Source: JAJISK01 sp046759185
GTDB taxonomy: Archaea; Thermoplasmatota; Thermoplasmata; RBG-16-68-12; JAJISG01
Assembly (NCBI GenBank): GCA_046759185.1
Contig: JBHIBO010000008.1
Span: 3,276 to 67,275, forward strand
Direction: 5' to 3'
Length of the DNA stretch: 64,000 bases
The position numbers and the translations under genes were made by a program. Of the stretch, positions 51,355 to 58,556 are shown piece after piece (the first letter of the stretch is position 1; every line of letters begins with the position of its first letter). The notes below the pieces were generated by a model. It did no database searches. It saw nothing but the letters and a program-made list of their open reading frames with translations, and had not been told where the DNA came from.

Positions 51355-51924
51355 CTACCCCACGCCCTCACACACCTTGAGAAAGTTCTGGAAGATCCGA
51401 TGTCCGTACTCTGTGTGTTCCACCTCCGGGTGGAACTGCAGTCCGTACAGGGGACGATCCACAGCCTGCATGGCCTGGACAGGACAGGAATCTGAGCTGG
51501 CCAAGGTCCGGAACCCCTCGGGGGCCTGGGTCACTTCGTCATTGTGCGACTCCCACACGACGAGTTGGCGGGGCAACCCCACGAAGAGATCTCCGGGGTC
51601 CTCCACCGTCACCTCGGTCCGCCCGAACTCGGGCGTCCTGGCGGGTCGGGTCCGCCCGCCGAAGTGGAGGGCCATGAACTGATGGCCAGCGCAGATCCCA
51701 AGGATCGGATAGGGCACCCGCTCCAGGTAATCCGCGTTGCGACCCATCTTCGAGACGTCGAGGCCGACGCGCGGGGCACCGCCGGAGAGGACGAGCCCGT
51801 CCACCGCGAGGTCTTCCACGGGCGTGTCATTCGGTACGATCTTCGTCTCGACGCCCAGGTCGCGCAGGACGCGCCACTCGCGATGGGTCCATTGGCCCCC
51901 GTTGTCGACCACGTAGACCCGCAT
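51355..51924 (-). CDS. guaAa: GMP synthase glutamine amidotransferase subunit A
   Basis: 189 residues, the amidotransferase half of the split archaeal GMP synthase. MRVYVVDNGGQWTHRE at the start, LVLSGGAPRVG, nucleophile Cys in ILGICAGHQFMALHFGG near residue 78, and the His-Glu in YGLQFHPEVEHTEYG. It frees ammonia from glutamine for the ATP-pyrophosphatase subunit GuaAb. A TATA element (51947-51955) centred 27 bp upstream suggests a separate leaderless transcript although guaAb lies just upstream. Confidence 0.93.
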   Translation of the reverse strand: MRVYVVDNGGQWTHREWRVLRDLGVETKIVPNDTPVEDLAVDGLVLSGGAPRVGLDVSKMGRNADYLERVPYPILGICAGHQFMALHFGGRTRPARTPEFGRTEVTVEDPGDLFVGLPRQLVVWESHNDEVTQAPEGFRTLASSDSCPVQAMQAVDRPLYGLQFHPEVEHTEYGHRIFQNFLKVCEGVG

Positions 51925-51946
51925 ACAATGCTTAAAGGCGGCCCGG

Positions 51947-51955
51947 AATAATAAC
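51947..51955 (-). promoter_or_regulatory. TATA box of guaAa
   Basis: On the minus strand the sequence reads gttattatt, centred 27 bp before the ATG at 51924, inside the guaAb-guaAa gap. Confidence 0.6.
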
Positions 51956-51994
51956 AGGTTCTCCCTTCAACGCGCCCTCAAGTGGCGGGTGGGA

Positions 51995-52939
51995 TCACTC
52001 CCACTCGATGGTGCCTGGGGGCTTGTTGGTCACGTCGTAGGCAACGCGGTTCACTCCGCGCACCTCGTTCGTAATGCGGGTGGAAATCCGCCCGAGTACG
52101 TTCGGGGGGATGGGGGAGTAGGAAGCCGTCATCCCGTCGGTGGAGGCCACGGCCCGAACGACAACGGTATGTCCGTAGACCCGGACATCCCCCTCGACCC
52201 CTACAGATCTGACAGGCAGAAGGACGGCGAAGTACTGCCAGGGCCGCTCCATGAGGCCTGCCTCACTGGCCTTCTCGATTTCTTCCTCCGTGATGGCGCA
52301 GGCCTCCCGTACGACTGCGATCCGATCCGGGGTAACCTCCCCCAGCACCCGCACGCCGAGGCCCGGTCCTGGAAAGGGCTGTCGTTCCGCCACCTCAACG
52401 CCCAACGCACGGGCGACTCGACGAACCTCGTCCTTGTAGAGATCCCGGAGGGGCTCCACGACCTCCAGGGTCATGCTCGTGGGAAGCCCTGCCACGTTGT
52501 GGTGCGCCTTGATGCGGTCGCGTAGCTGCCCGCCGCTCTCGATCCAGTCGGGGGCGATGGTGCCCTGGATGAGCCACTCGGCCCCGATCCTCTGGGCTTC
52601 CCCCTCGAAGAGGTGGACGAAGGTATTACCGATGACTTTCCGCTTCGTCTCCGGCTCCTCCACCCCCTTCAACGCCGCGAAGAAGCGATCGGCGGCTTCC
52701 AACACCTCGTAGTTTACGTCCAGGTTTCGAAGGGTCACCTCGACGTCTTGGCGTTCACCCTTCCGCATGAGGCCGGTGTCCACGTAGACCGCCAGGAGGC
52801 CCTTGCCCAGGGCCTGGGAGGCTAGGACGGCCGCTGTGGCGCTGTCCACGCCCCCGGAAACGGCGATGATGGCCTTGCCCGAGATCGCCTTCCGGAGGGC
52901 CTCGATGGCCTCCTCGATGAACGCCTCGGGGGAGAACAT
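51995..52939 (-). CDS. guaAb: GMP synthase ATP-pyrophosphatase subunit B
   Basis: 314 residues. The N-type PP-loop is AIIAVSGGVDSATAAVLAS near residue 25; then VDTGLMRKGE, GTIAPDWIESG, HHNVAGLP, and the C-terminal dimerisation domain with ERQPFPGPGLGVRV and the ending KPPGTIEWE, which is the invariant GMPS C-terminus. It adenylates XMP and aminates it to GMP with ammonia from GuaAa. The purE stop and guaAb start are adjacent bases, so purE and guaAb are one operon. Confidence 0.95.
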   Translation of the reverse strand: MFSPEAFIEEAIEALRKAISGKAIIAVSGGVDSATAAVLASQALGKGLLAVYVDTGLMRKGERQDVEVTLRNLDVNYEVLEAADRFFAALKGVEEPETKRKVIGNTFVHLFEGEAQRIGAEWLIQGTIAPDWIESGGQLRDRIKAHHNVAGLPTSMTLEVVEPLRDLYKDEVRRVARALGVEVAERQPFPGPGLGVRVLGEVTPDRIAVVREACAITEEEIEKASEAGLMERPWQYFAVLLPVRSVGVEGDVRVYGHTVVVRAVASTDGMTASYSPIPPNVLGRISTRITNEVRGVNRVAYDVTNKPPGTIEWE

Positions 52940-53404
52940 CTACCCTCCCAGGGCCTCGGAATCCCTGGAGATGGCCGCACGCATGCGGTCCCGGTAGGCT
53001 ACGAGCTTCTCCTGCAACTCCCGCTGTGAAAGGGCTAGGATTTCCACGGCCAACAAGGCGGCGTTCACGGCCCCATCCAAGGAGACGGCGGCCACAGGGA
53101 CGCCAGGGGGCATCTGGGTGACGGCGAGGACCGAATCCAGGTTGAGCTTGCCGCTCAGGGGGACTCCGATGACGGGTCTGGTGGTCAAGGCCGCCACGGT
53201 TCCTGGCAGAGCGGCCGACATGCCTGCCATAGCGATAAACACCCGGGCGTCCGCGTCCTCCACCATCTTGCGAAGACGCTCGGGCGTGCGGTGGGCGGAG
53301 GCGACCACCATGCTCGCGGGGACGCCGAACTCCTCGAGGACGGCCAAGGCCTTCCCGCCCCGATCGGCATCGCTCTTGCTTCCAAGGATGACCAGGACAT
53401 CCAT
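52940..53404 (-). CDS. purE: 5-(carboxyamino)imidazole ribonucleotide mutase
   Basis: 154 residues. LVILGSKSDADRG, SAHRTPERLRKMV and IAMAGMSAALPGTVAAL are the PurE active-site segments, with His45-type residue in SAHRTP. GKLNLDSVLAVTQMPPGVPVAAV follows. The short class I form rearranges N5-CAIR to CAIR; class II acts directly on AIR with CO2, and the two cannot be separated by eye, so the enzyme name is provisional. A TATA-like gaataaac lies 29 bp upstream. It is first in purE-guaAb. Confidence 0.93.
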   Translation of the reverse strand: MDVLVILGSKSDADRGGKALAVLEEFGVPASMVVASAHRTPERLRKMVEDADARVFIAMAGMSAALPGTVAALTTRPVIGVPLSGKLNLDSVLAVTQMPPGVPVAAVSLDGAVNAALLAVEILALSQRELQEKLVAYRDRMRAAISRDSEALGG

Positions 53405-53429
53405 AGCTGAGTCCCCTAAGACCCCGAGC

Positions 53430-53437
53430 GAATAAAC
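53430..53437 (-). promoter_or_regulatory. TATA box of purE-guaAb
   Basis: On the minus strand gtttattc is centred about 29 bp before the purE ATG (53404). Confidence 0.5.
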
Positions 53438-53450
53438 CTTTAATCAGCCC

Positions 53451-53765
53451 CTAACGACGCAATTCCACGCGAACCGCGATGGGCCGTGAGTGGCCGTTCT
53501 CCCACATGAGATAGTACTCGCCCGACATGCGGCTCCCGAATACACCGTCCGCCTCCCGCTGCGAGAGGCGTTCGTGGTAGGTGACCGACTCCCCGCGATG
53601 GGAGTGGATGTTGAACTCGACGTCCTCCTCCGCTTCCCAGTGGTAGACAACCGTCTCCTCGGGCGTCAATTCGACGGCCAGTTCGACGACGGCACCCTCT
53701 GACCCCTCAGCTTGGAGGGAGAAGGACTCCTGCAATCGCGGGGCGTCACGCGGGAAGGCTATCAC
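53451..53765 (-). CDS. GOLD-like beta-sandwich protein
   Basis: 104 residues without signal peptide or membrane segment in this frame. The strand order ESFSLQAEGSEGAVVELAVE, VVYHWEAEEDVEFNIHSH, GVFGSRMSGEYYLMWENGH and PIAVRVELR resembles a GOLD (p24-type) domain: a W-x-(aromatic) core strand, the FNIHSH strand and the G-x-YYLMWEN strand typical of that fold. In this neighbourhood it precedes nothing obvious on its 3' side. It sits in a run of small minus-strand genes with the membrane protein at 53778. Role unknown; the fold call is by eye. Confidence 0.6.
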   Translation of the reverse strand: MIAFPRDAPRLQESFSLQAEGSEGAVVELAVELTPEETVVYHWEAEEDVEFNIHSHRGESVTYHERLSQREADGVFGSRMSGEYYLMWENGHSRPIAVRVELRR

Positions 53766-53777
53766 GGGAACGATCGG

Positions 53778-54092
53778 TTAGGACTTCATGATGGCCAGGA
53801 GGAACAGTCCGATGGCCAGGATGGCTCCGATGACCGACGCCACGATGACGATGATGCTCTGCACGATTACCTCAAAGAGCCCCGTGGGAAGTGGGATAAT
53901 GTTGGCCAGCCCTGCGAGCCATCCCCACAGGAATCCAAGGACCAAACCGCCGCCCAGAAGCCCGCCCCCAATGCGTCGGCTCTTCCCGCTCCCGAAGTAG
54001 GCCGTGAAGGCCCCCGTGATCACGAGAAAGAGGGAAAAGGTCAGAATGAGGATCGTAACAAATGTCCAAGGTTCAAACGCGTTGATTGCCAT
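53778..54092 (-). CDS. Small polytopic membrane protein
   Basis: 104 residues with about three hydrophobic helices: FVTILILTFSLFLVITGAF (10-28), a Gly-rich GGGLLGGGLVLGFLWGWL (42-60) and VIVQSIIVIVASVIGAILAI (77-96). No transporter motif. Its stop lies 12 bp before the GOLD-like gene, suggesting cotranscription; the RAM-domain gene is 27 bp upstream. The function is unknown. Confidence 0.68.
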   Translation of the reverse strand: MAINAFEPWTFVTILILTFSLFLVITGAFTAYFGSGKSRRIGGGLLGGGLVLGFLWGWLAGLANIIPLPTGLFEVIVQSIIVIVASVIGAILAIGLFLLAIMKS

Positions 54093-54119
54093 CTTTCAGC
54101 CTCCGTCTGCTAAACTCTC

Positions 54120-54353
54120 CTAGAACTGTATCCCCGTCAGGGTTTTTGTGTCGATGACTCCTTGGATGGTCCGGATCTTGTCCACGACGATCTGGCCCAG
54201 CACGTTGAAGTCATCGGCCTCAATCTTGGCGATCAAGTCGTACTCCCCGAAGAGGGGATGCAGCTCCTTGATCTCGCCGATGCTGGAGAGGGCATTGAAG
54301 ACCTCGTGCTCCTTCGCCGGAGCCGTGCTAATGAGAACAAAGCCGATGGCCAT
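54120..54353 (-). CDS. Stand-alone Lrp/AsnC ligand-binding (RAM) domain
   Basis: 77 residues: MAIGFVLISTAPAKEHEVFN, then EIKELHPLFGEYDLIAKIEA with the GxYDL strand typical of RAM domains, VDKIRTIQGVIDTKTLTG at the end. No DNA-binding domain. Similar single-domain proteins pair with full Lrp regulators or bind amino acids. It begins about 41 bp after a TATA-like tttataccc and precedes the small membrane-protein genes on the same strand. Confidence 0.88.
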   Translation of the reverse strand: MAIGFVLISTAPAKEHEVFNALSSIGEIKELHPLFGEYDLIAKIEADDFNVLGQIVVDKIRTIQGVIDTKTLTGIQF

Positions 54354-54404
54354 GCCCCGTCTCCCTGGCCCCGGTTATCTGGGCACGGGTATAAAGTTTC
54401 TGGC

Positions 54405-55331
54405 TTACGCTTCCGTCACATCATCCTGGAAGCTTTCGGCCCGCCCTCTGGCCTCGGGCCAGCGGGGCAAGCCACTTTGAGGTCCCTCCCTCTCCATGCT
54501 AAAGCTCGCCACCGAGGCGCCCAGGAGCCCGCACCAGGGGAGGTCCATGCCACGCTGCAGCCCCGCGTAGAACCCGGCTCGGTAAGCATCCCCTGCTCCC
54601 GTGACGTCAACCTTCTCGCGGGGCGGTATGGCGGGGATCTGCCACGCTCGATCCTCGCTGTAGATGAGGCTGCCGTCCGTCCCCCGCGTTTCCACAAGGA
54701 TTCCCACAAGAGAGGCCATCTCCCCCACGGAGTCGAGGCCGAGATGGCTCAGAGCAGCCTTGAGTTCTGCCCGGTTCCCAAAGAAGAGATCCGCTCCTTC
54801 CACGAGGGCTCGAAAGGCTGCGCCGCCGTAGCGGTAGTGGATTTCCTGCGAGGGGTCGAAGGCGATGCGCTTTCTCTCTTCGCGTGCCACGGCCAAGACC
54901 TTGCGCAGGTACCTCGGGAGGCCTGTTCCTAAGTGGATCCATTCACAAGACTCGATGGTGTGCCGCGGAGGGTCGAGCTCGGCGGCGTGATCCATGGGAC
55001 CTTGATCGATGACGGCCACCTGACGGTCCTCGGGGTCGCTGAAGATCCAAGCGGTGGGCGTGAGGTATCCCTTGACGAGCTGCAAGTCGGTGAGGTCCAC
55101 GCCCTCTCCCTCCAAGGCCCTCCGATAATCCGAGGGAAAGTCCTCCCCCACCAGGGAAGCCAAGGCGGTCTCCACCTGGAGTCGAGCGGCACCTCGGGCC
55201 AGGTTGCCCCCCGTTCCCCCGAAGTGGCGTTTCCTGCCTGTGACTTGAATGGACGTATCCGGAGCCGGTAGGCGGGGGACCTGAAGAATGTGATCAAGAA
55301 CGACGTGCCCGAAGACGCCGAGAAAACTCAC
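54405..55331 (-). CDS. PfkB-family sugar/nucleoside kinase
   Basis: 308 residues from a GTG. Ribokinase fold: FGGTGGNLARGAARLQ (signature 1), sugar lid region early, VILDEH-type residues, and DVTGAGDAYRAGFYAGLQRG (signature 2 with GAGD and its catalytic base). The substrate, whether sugar, nucleoside or phosphosugar, cannot be told. It begins 33 bp after the ahcY stop and may be cotranscribed with it, and a kinase of adenosine would fit the adenosine product of AhcY, but that is a context guess. Confidence 0.85.
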   Translation of the reverse strand: MSFLGVFGHVVLDHILQVPRLPAPDTSIQVTGRKRHFGGTGGNLARGAARLQVETALASLVGEDFPSDYRRALEGEGVDLTDLQLVKGYLTPTAWIFSDPEDRQVAVIDQGPMDHAAELDPPRHTIESCEWIHLGTGLPRYLRKVLAVAREERKRIAFDPSQEIHYRYGGAAFRALVEGADLFFGNRAELKAALSHLGLDSVGEMASLVGILVETRGTDGSLIYSEDRAWQIPAIPPREKVDVTGAGDAYRAGFYAGLQRGMDLPWCGLLGASVASFSMEREGPQSGLPRWPEARGRAESFQDDVTEA

Positions 55332-55363
55332 GCCGAGGGGACCCCCACGGCCGTCCGGGACAC

Positions 55364-56599
55364 CTAGGTTCCCGCCTTCCAGGAAACCAAGTATTCACGT
55401 TGCTCCTCGGTCAGGGTGTCGATGGACACACCGAGGGTCTCGAGGCGAATCCGGCCGATCCGCTCGTCGATATCCCGCGGGACGGGGTGCACGCGCGCCT
55501 CCATATCACTGCCCGTTCGATGGAGGAGATCGACGGCAAGGGCCTGGAGTGCGAAGCTCATGTCCATGATCTCTACCGGATGGCCTTGACCTGCGACCAG
55601 GTTGATGAGGCGCCCCTCTCCCAGCAGATAGGCCTTTCGGCCGTCGGCGAACTGGTATTCCTCCACGTGTTCCCGGACCACTCGTCGGGAGGTGGCCAGC
55701 TCCTCCAGGTCCCCCTTGGAAATCTCCACGTCGAAGTGACCCGCGTTGGCCAGGACGCACCCATCCTTTAGGACCCGCAGGTGCTCCTCTCGCACGACGT
55801 CGGTGACCCCGGTGGCGGTAATGATGAAGTCCGCGTGGGGGGCGGCCTCTACGAGGGGCATGACCTTGAAGCCGTCCATACGGGCCTCCACGGCTTTGAC
55901 GGGGTTGACTTCGGTCACTGTGACGCGGGCCCCCATGCCCCGAACCCGGAGGGCGATGCCCCGTCCGACCCAGCCGTACCCCGCTACCGTGACGGCCTTG
56001 CCGGCCAGCAGGAGGTTCGTGGCGGTCATGATGCCGTCCAGGGTGGACTGCCCGGTCCCGTAGCGGTTGTCGAAGAGATACTTCATCTGGGCATCGTTGA
56101 CGTCGACCACGGGAAAGCGGAGCGCCCCCTCCCGTTCCATGGCCTGGAGGCGAACGACCCCCGTCGTGGTTTCTTCCGTGCCTCCTTCCACGTCGCCCAC
56201 CACGTCCTTCCGTTCGGTATGGAGGAGCCGCGTCAGGTCGCCGCCATCGTCCATGACGAGGGTCGGTTCCACGTCAAGGACCTTGTGGAGGGCCGCGTAA
56301 TACTCGTCGCGAGTCTGTCCCCGTTCCGCGAAGCACACGAGGTCGTACTTCTCCCGGAGCGCCTCGGCCACGGTGTCGTCGGTAGTTAGGGGGTTGCAGG
56401 ACGTCACGACTACCCTGGCCCCGGCTTCTCGGAGCCGGAGGGCGAGGACCGCGGTCTTCGCCTCCATGTGCATGGCCATGCTCACACGCGCCCCTTTCAG
56501 GGCCTGGGTCTTCACAAGGTCGCGCGTTGCCTCCCGGAGGACGGGCATGTGATCCTGGGCCCAGCCGATCCGGAGGACCCCCTTCTCCACCTGCTCCAT
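55364..56599 (-). CDS. ahcY: Adenosylhomocysteinase
   Basis: 411 residues. MHMEAKTAVLALRLREAGA, TSCNPLTTDDTVAEAL, DDGGDLTRLLH, NDAQMKYLFDNRYGTGQS with the catalytic Lys/Asp, the NAD fold VAGYGWVGRGIALRVRGMG, and NAGHFDVEI. It hydrolyses S-adenosylhomocysteine to adenosine and homocysteine, relieving inhibition of methyltransferases such as those at 16661 and 21747. The archaeal form lacks the ~40-residue insert of some bacterial enzymes; the length fits. A TATA element lies 26 bp upstream. Confidence 0.96.
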   Translation of the reverse strand: MEQVEKGVLRIGWAQDHMPVLREATRDLVKTQALKGARVSMAMHMEAKTAVLALRLREAGARVVVTSCNPLTTDDTVAEALREKYDLVCFAERGQTRDEYYAALHKVLDVEPTLVMDDGGDLTRLLHTERKDVVGDVEGGTEETTTGVVRLQAMEREGALRFPVVDVNDAQMKYLFDNRYGTGQSTLDGIMTATNLLLAGKAVTVAGYGWVGRGIALRVRGMGARVTVTEVNPVKAVEARMDGFKVMPLVEAAPHADFIITATGVTDVVREEHLRVLKDGCVLANAGHFDVEISKGDLEELATSRRVVREHVEEYQFADGRKAYLLGEGRLINLVAGQGHPVEIMDMSFALQALAVDLLHRTGSDMEARVHPVPRDIDERIGRIRLETLGVSIDTLTEEQREYLVSWKAGT

Positions 56600-56620
56600 G
56601 AGGGCAGCATTGGGGGAGTC

Positions 56621-56628
56621 CTATATGG
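56621..56628 (-). promoter_or_regulatory. TATA box of ahcY
   Basis: On the minus strand the sequence reads ccatatag, centred about 26 bp before the ATG at 56599. Confidence 0.6.
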
Positions 56629-56724
56629 ACTTCCGCCGGCTGCCCGCCTTCCTCCGCATGGGTCAGAAGGAGCCGGACCCCTGCGGGCTGCAGTTCATTC
56701 CCGTACCTGATATCCGTCGCGAAA

Positions 56725-56732
56725 CCTTTAAC
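56725..56732 (+). promoter_or_regulatory. TATA box of the second SAP/zinc-ribbon gene
   Basis: The element cctttaac lies about 38 bp before the ATG at 56767. Confidence 0.5.
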
Positions 56733-56766
56733 CCCAGACCTAGGAAACGTCTGCTAGGCGTTGTCC

Positions 56767-58332
56767 ATGCAGGAGACGTCCCAGGAACTGATGCAAGCGG
56801 TGCGAATGCACCTCGAGGCCCTCGACGTGGAGGAGCTCCGCGGGCTGGCGGAGGCACATGACATCGATCTGTCAGGTCTGGAGGTTCGTGAAGACATTCT
56901 CGAGGCCATTTCCATCCACCCGGGAATCGTGTCGATTCTCGGGCTCGAAAATGGACCGAGCATGGAGGAACCTTCCCCCGAGCCTGAGGAGTCCCATCTC
57001 AAGGAAGAGGCCCACGAGAAACACGCGGAGGAACCGCAGCCCGAGGAGCCGGAGCCCGCGAAGAAATCCAAGGCTCCCGAAGCGGATGACGGGACGTTTG
57101 CGGGGCTGAAGGATCACCTGAAGGCGGCCCTGCGCACGACCGTGGACCTCTCGGGCCCGTCGCAGTACCTCTCGGAGACCGTATCCAAATTCCGGGGCAA
57201 GGGCTTCGACGGAGCCATCCTCACGGCCCGGGATGCCGTCCACCAGATGGAGGAACGGGCCAAGGAGTATGTTGAGACCAGCTGGGCCCTGGCGATCGCC
57301 TCCGCGCAGCAGATTTGGGAGACCTCCAAGAAGTCCTCTAAACCCGGGCAGAAGGTGAAGAAGGTTCTCAAGGAGGCTGGCGACCTGTTCAAGGAGGGAA
57401 ACGCCTTGGAGAACACGTCCCTGCTCGAGAAGCTGACGGACGCCACGCTTTCCCTGTACGAAAAGGAGATGCGCAAGGCGAGGGAGCACGTAGCCTCCCA
57501 GGAGAAGGCCCTCGAGAACATCGAGGCCATGGGTGGTGACATCGCCCGAGCCCGCGCCATGGTGAACAAGGCCGGGAACGCCCTGGAGGAGAACCACCGG
57601 TTCGAATATCTCAGCATCATCGAAGGCGCGGACGAGTTGGTCCACCAGGCCCGCGAGATCCGGATTGAAGAGATTCGGGAAGCCGTGGATTCCGTGGAGG
57701 CCGTCATCGAAGAGGCTCGTTCCATCGGTGCCAACGTCGAGGAAGCCTCGGATCTGCTCACCCAGGTTCGGGAGGCCGTCGAGGCCTCGGAGTTCGTCCA
57801 GGCCCACGACCTCGTGAGTCAGGCAGAGCGTGTCTCCCTGGAGGCGCAGAAGGCGCACATGGAGCGCGTGGCCGACCTACGCGACCGCCAACTGAGCCAG
57901 GTCAAGGAGCTCATTGGACAGATCAAACCCCTCATCGACCGCGCCCGGTCCGAGGGTTTCCAGGCCAACGAGGCCATCGAGGACCTCAAGGCGGCCCTCG
58001 AGTACGTGAAGACCAACGACTACGTGAACGCCCTCCTTCGGGCAAAGAGGGCCTACCGCGCGGTGAAGTCATTCCAGAGCGAGGTCGAGGCGACCAAGCT
58101 CGCGGACACCCTTCTGGAGGAAGAGGAAATCCGCCCCGAGCCGCCCGAGCCTGAGATGCCCGCCCCGGAGGCCGACGAGCCTGGGGAACCCATTCCGGAG
58201 GTTGTGGACATGGAGGCCCCCGCACCCCAAGGCCAGGTGGCCTGTCCCCGATGCGGCTCCATCAGTGTTGAGGTAGGTCCGCGGCATAAGGCCCAGTGCC
58301 AAAGCTGTGGCAAGAAGTTCCGGGCCCGGTAA
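56767..58332 (+). CDS. SAP-like, helical-repeat, zinc-ribbon protein (paralogue of the gene at 14728)
   Basis: 521 residues from the ATG at 56767 (a TTG two codons upstream is possible). Residues ~14-50 (LEALDVEELRGLAEAHDIDL ... DILEAI) resemble the SAP-like start of the 14728 protein. An acidic, Pro/Glu-rich linker follows, then residues ~100-455 are long helices with A-x-x-A-x-x repeats (RAMVNKAGNALEENHRFEYL; AIEDLKAALEYVKTNDYVNALL), another Pro/Glu linker, and a C-terminal zinc ribbon CPRCG ... CQSCGKKF. No membrane helix. Similarity to the 14728 protein includes VKELIGQIKPLIDRARSEGF versus VRELVARLKPTLKEASAYGI. Function unknown. Confidence 0.77.
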   Translation: MQETSQELMQAVRMHLEALDVEELRGLAEAHDIDLSGLEVREDILEAISIHPGIVSILGLENGPSMEEPSPEPEESHLKEEAHEKHAEEPQPEEPEPAKKSKAPEADDGTFAGLKDHLKAALRTTVDLSGPSQYLSETVSKFRGKGFDGAILTARDAVHQMEERAKEYVETSWALAIASAQQIWETSKKSSKPGQKVKKVLKEAGDLFKEGNALENTSLLEKLTDATLSLYEKEMRKAREHVASQEKALENIEAMGGDIARARAMVNKAGNALEENHRFEYLSIIEGADELVHQAREIRIEEIREAVDSVEAVIEEARSIGANVEEASDLLTQVREAVEASEFVQAHDLVSQAERVSLEAQKAHMERVADLRDRQLSQVKELIGQIKPLIDRARSEGFQANEAIEDLKAALEYVKTNDYVNALLRAKRAYRAVKSFQSEVEATKLADTLLEEEEIRPEPPEPEMPAPEADEPGEPIPEVVDMEAPAPQGQVACPRCGSISVEVGPRHKAQCQSCGKKFRAR

Positions 58333-58338
58333 GCCTGC

Positions 58339-58491
58339 CTACTTCTTCACCCGGATGCGGGTGTCGACGAAAAGGCTCCCGCCGTGCTCCTCTTGGTTGT
58401 GGTTCCACGCCTCGAGGTAGGTGTCAAACTCCGGGAGGGCGATCATGGTCTGCTGGCATTTGAGACAGATGTAGGTCTTCTCCGTGGCCAC
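58339..58491 (-). CDS. 50-residue C2H2-type zinc-finger protein
   Basis: A GTG at 58491 opens 50 codons ending at TAG 58339-58341. The product reads MATEKTYICLKCQQTMI at its start, with Cys9 and Cys12, and HNQEEHGG with His31 and His36: a CxxC-x18-HxxxxH pattern that could bind one zinc. The basic tail ends RIRVKK. It is 7 bp after the convergent SAP/zinc-ribbon gene and lies downstream of the Lhr helicase gene on the same strand (66-bp gap). The pattern and tight packing support a real gene. It could be a small nucleic-acid or protein-binding factor. Confidence 0.65.
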   Translation of the reverse strand: MATEKTYICLKCQQTMIALPEFDTYLEAWNHNQEEHGGSLFVDTRIRVKK

Positions 58492-58556
58492 GCGCCTTCC
58501 CGGTCCGCTACCCGCGCGCCTCCAAAAAAGGGTTTCGACCTGGACTCCACGCCCTC

